NCBI GenBank assembly: GCA_037382065.1
Contig: JARRQF010000291.1
Coordinates: forward strand, 1-6,810
Length of the DNA: 6,810 nucleotides
Source of the DNA: Thiodiazotropha sp037382065
GTDB taxonomy: Bacteria; Pseudomonadota; Gammaproteobacteria; Chromatiales; Chromatiaceae
Direction: 5' to 3'
Below the pieces are notes generated by a model. That model worked only from the letters and a program-made list of their open reading frames with translations, had not been told where the DNA came from and made no database searches. Shown here piece by piece: positions 4,946 through 6,810 of this stretch (within the stretch, counting starts at the first letter, position 1; the number at the start of each line of letters is the position of its first letter). Made by a program: the position numbers and the translations under genes.

Positions 4946-6052
4946 TCAGGGGTGAATCAACTCGTCTTCGTCGACATAACCAAGAATTTCTTCAAATCTA
5001 CTACTTGATTTACCCATTATCTTCAAAGCTTCCTGGGCACTATAGTTAACTAAACCTCGAGCAACCTCACCCCCCTCCCGATCAAGACATACCACCACCT
5101 CACCGCGACTAAAGCTGCCTTTAACCCCGCACACTCCCACCGCTAATAAGCTACTGCCCTGCTCTTTTAGTACACGCACTGCACCATCATCCAGAACCAG
5201 GCTACCACGGGATTGAAGCTGACTGGCCAGCCAACGCTTCCTGGCCGCCTGTCGCTCTTGAACCGGAACCAGCAAGGTTCCTACGCTCTCACCCCGACTA
5301 ATGATATCGACTATCTGCGACTGCCTTCCAGAGGCGATCACGGTACAGGTTCCGGAACGCGCAGCCAGTCTGGCAGCCCGTACCTTGGTCACCATTCCCC
5401 CCATACCCAGACCACTGGCACTGCCGCCAGCTACAGCATCAAGCTGGGGGTTATCGACCCGAGTCTCGCTAATCAGAGACGCATTGGGGTTAAAACGGGG
5501 GTCCGCACTAAACAGCCCCTCCTGATCGGTTAGCAACACCAATAGATCCGCTTCAATCAGATTAGCCACCAGTGCAGCCAAGGTATCATTATCACCCACA
5601 CGTAGCTCATCAGTGGTTACTGTATCGTTTTCGTTAACCACTGGCACGACACCCAGCTCCAGCAATTTGCGCAGGGCACTACGAGCATTCAAGTAGCGCG
5701 AGCGATCTTCCAGATCATCACGGGTCAGTAGAATTTGCGCGGTGTGCAGATCATATTGTTGAAAGCAGGCCTCCCAAGCATGCACAAGCCCCATTTGACC
5801 AATGGCTGCCGCTGCCTGAAGCTCATTCAGGTTATGTGGCCGGACACGCCAGCCCATACGACTCATGCCTTCCGCCACTGCCCCCGAAGAGACCAATACC
5901 ACCTCATGCCCAGCATGCCGCAAGGCCGCCATCTGCGCCCCCCACTCACAAAGCAATTGATGAGACAGCCCCTTACCATCAGCAGTCAACAGCGCGCTAC
6001 CAATTTTAACCACCCACCGCCTGGAAGTGGCGATCTTATCTCGGGAAATCAT
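4946..6052 (-). CDS. proB: Glutamate 5-kinase
   Basis: ProB phosphorylates L-glutamate with ATP to gamma-glutamyl phosphate, the first committed step of proline synthesis in the cytoplasm. The 368 residues (E. coli 367) comprise an amino-acid kinase domain (about 8-260) and a C-terminal PUA domain (about 283-360). Motifs seen are VVKIGSALL (14-22, with K16 as the probable ATP-contacting Lys), VSSGAVAEG (54-62), NENDTV (140-145), GDNDTLAALVA (153-163), TDQEGLFSADP (175-185) and GMGGMVTK (216-223). The start is fixed by an in-frame stop just upstream, but the RBS is weak. It lies 57 bases after obgE on the same strand and is likely in the same operon. Feedback inhibition by proline is usual for the family. 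The partner gene proA is not in the window. Confidence 0.98.
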   Translation of the reverse strand: MISRDKIATSRRWVVKIGSALLTADGKGLSHQLLCEWGAQMAALRHAGHEVVLVSSGAVAEGMSRMGWRVRPHNLNELQAAAAIGQMGLVHAWEACFQQYDLHTAQILLTRDDLEDRSRYLNARSALRKLLELGVVPVVNENDTVTTDELRVGDNDTLAALVANLIEADLLVLLTDQEGLFSADPRFNPNASLISETRVDNPQLDAVAGGSASGLGMGGMVTKVRAARLAARSGTCTVIASGRQSQIVDIISRGESVGTLLVPVQERQAARKRWLASQLQSRGSLVLDDGAVRVLKEQGSSLLAVGVCGVKGSFSRGEVVVCLDREGGEVARGLVNYSAQEALKIMGKSSSRFEEILGYVDEDELIHP

Positions 6053-6109
6053 TGATTCTACTCATCACTCAGCGCCTTATTAGGATGACACGCTTGAAAC
6101 ACCGAGAGA

Positions 6110-6810
6110 TCAGCTCTGTAACGGATCCCATTGCTCGCCATCTTCCTCTTCTAGAACCGGTTTCTCAGCCCGCCAGATCATCTCCAAGCGCTGCATAAGG
6201 TCGGAGATAAGTAGCTGGGTACCCTCCCCTGTTACCGCAGAAATAGCATACACCGGCCCTTTCCAGTCCAGTGCATCAACCACCTCTTGACGACGCTCTT
6301 CAAACTCATCATCCAGCATCAGGTCTTTTTTATTCAACACAAGCCATCGTTCTTTTTCAGAAAGCTCTTTGGAATAGTGAAATAACTCCTGCTCGATCTT
6401 TCGCACTTCAGCGGCACTATCCACCCTCTCATCCATTGGCGCGATATCCACTAGATGCAGCAATAAGCGAGTACGTGACAAATGTTTGAGAAATTGCAGA
6501 CCCAGCCCAGCCCCTTCAGCCGCTCCCTCAATCACGCCAGGAATGTCAGCCACCACAAAACTATGATCCTGCCCAAGGCTGACCACTCCGAGATTGGGGT
6601 AGAGAGTGGTAAAAGGATAATCGGCAACCTTGGGGCGAGCACTGGATACCTTACTAATCAGGCTTGATTTCCCCGCATTTGGCACTCCCAGCAGACCCAC
6701 ATCAGCCAGAAGAATTAACTCCAGACGCAGCTCTCGTCGCTCACCTTCTGTGCCGTGGGTAAACTGCCTGGGAGAGCGATTTGTACTGCTTTTAAAATGC
6801 ACATTGCCAA
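6110..6810 (-). CDS. obgE: Obg-family GTPase, 5' part outside window
   Basis: ObgE (CgtA) is a GTPase that binds the 50S subunit and acts in late ribosome assembly and the stringent response. The visible part begins in the conserved end of the Obg fold (GNVHFKSSTNRSPRQ) and continues into the G domain: G1 GVPNAGKSSL, switch region DYPFTTLYPNLG, G3 DIPGVIEG, G4 NKKDL and G5 SAVTGEG. It ends in a short acidic tail. The frame is open to the window edge, and a GTG at 6800-6802 is internal because the conserved GN precedes it. The missing N-terminal part should hold the rest of the glycine-rich Obg domain. proB follows after 57 bases; rplU and rpmA usually lie upstream, which would be beyond 6810. 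Confidence 0.97.
   Translation of the reverse strand, partial: GNVHFKSSTNRSPRQFTHGTEGERRELRLELILLADVGLLGVPNAGKSSLISKVSSARPKVADYPFTTLYPNLGVVSLGQDHSFVVADIPGVIEGAAEGAGLGLQFLKHLSRTRLLLHLVDIAPMDERVDSAAEVRKIEQELFHYSKELSEKERWLVLNKKDLMLDDEFEERRQEVVDALDWKGPVYAISAVTGEGTQLLISDLMQRLEMIWRAEKPVLEEEDGEQWDPLQS

Overview
The window looks like chromosomal DNA of a gammaproteobacterium of moderate GC content. Its core is a conserved set of housekeeping genes: obgE-proB on the minus strand, then rpsT on the plus strand divergent from murJ-ribF on the minus strand. From memory, this is close to the order in Pseudomonas and related Gammaproteobacteria (rplU-rpmA-obgE-proB, then rpsT / murJ-ribF-ileS). A secreted protein with a VPLPA-type C-terminal sorting signal points to an exosortase-bearing, probably exopolysaccharide-producing lineage, such as many environmental or sulfur-oxidising gammaproteobacteria. 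The genus cannot be named from this sequence.

Layout, left to right. 1-115 is a repeat copy cut by the window edge. 225-1160 (-) is ribF, FMN/FAD synthesis. 1261-2802 (-) is murJ, the lipid II flippase, which appears to start at CTG. 2803-2971 is a divergent promoter region. 2972-3232 (+) is rpsT, ribosomal protein S20, with a TTG start and a strong terminator. 3285-3602 is a gene-free stretch with two 14-bp direct repeats around a 137-bp spacer and a long hairpin. 3603-4511 (-) is a secreted CAP/SCP-domain protein with a VPLPA-CTERM tail. 4512-4945 is a second gene-free stretch that ends in the second copy of the 115-bp repeat, inverted relative to the first. 4946-6052 (-) is proB, the first step of proline synthesis. 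6110-6810 (-) is the 3' part of obgE, a ribosome-associated GTPase.

The housekeeping genes serve translation and ribosome assembly (rpsT, obgE), cell-wall export (murJ), flavin cofactors (ribF) and proline synthesis (proB). Apart from obgE-proB and murJ-ribF, which probably form transcription units, they do not form one pathway. The accessory part is the CAP/VPLPA-CTERM gene with the repeats around it. The 115-bp repeats sit at the 3' ends of proB and ribF, and the proB-side copy can be drawn as a long foldback structure. An 11-bp core, CTAGTGTGGTG, occurs four times, always outside genes: once at one end of each 115-bp copy and twice beside rpsT. I see no CRISPR array, tRNA, rRNA, transposase, integrase or defence gene. 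The repeat family is the most unusual thing here, with the CTG start of murJ next.
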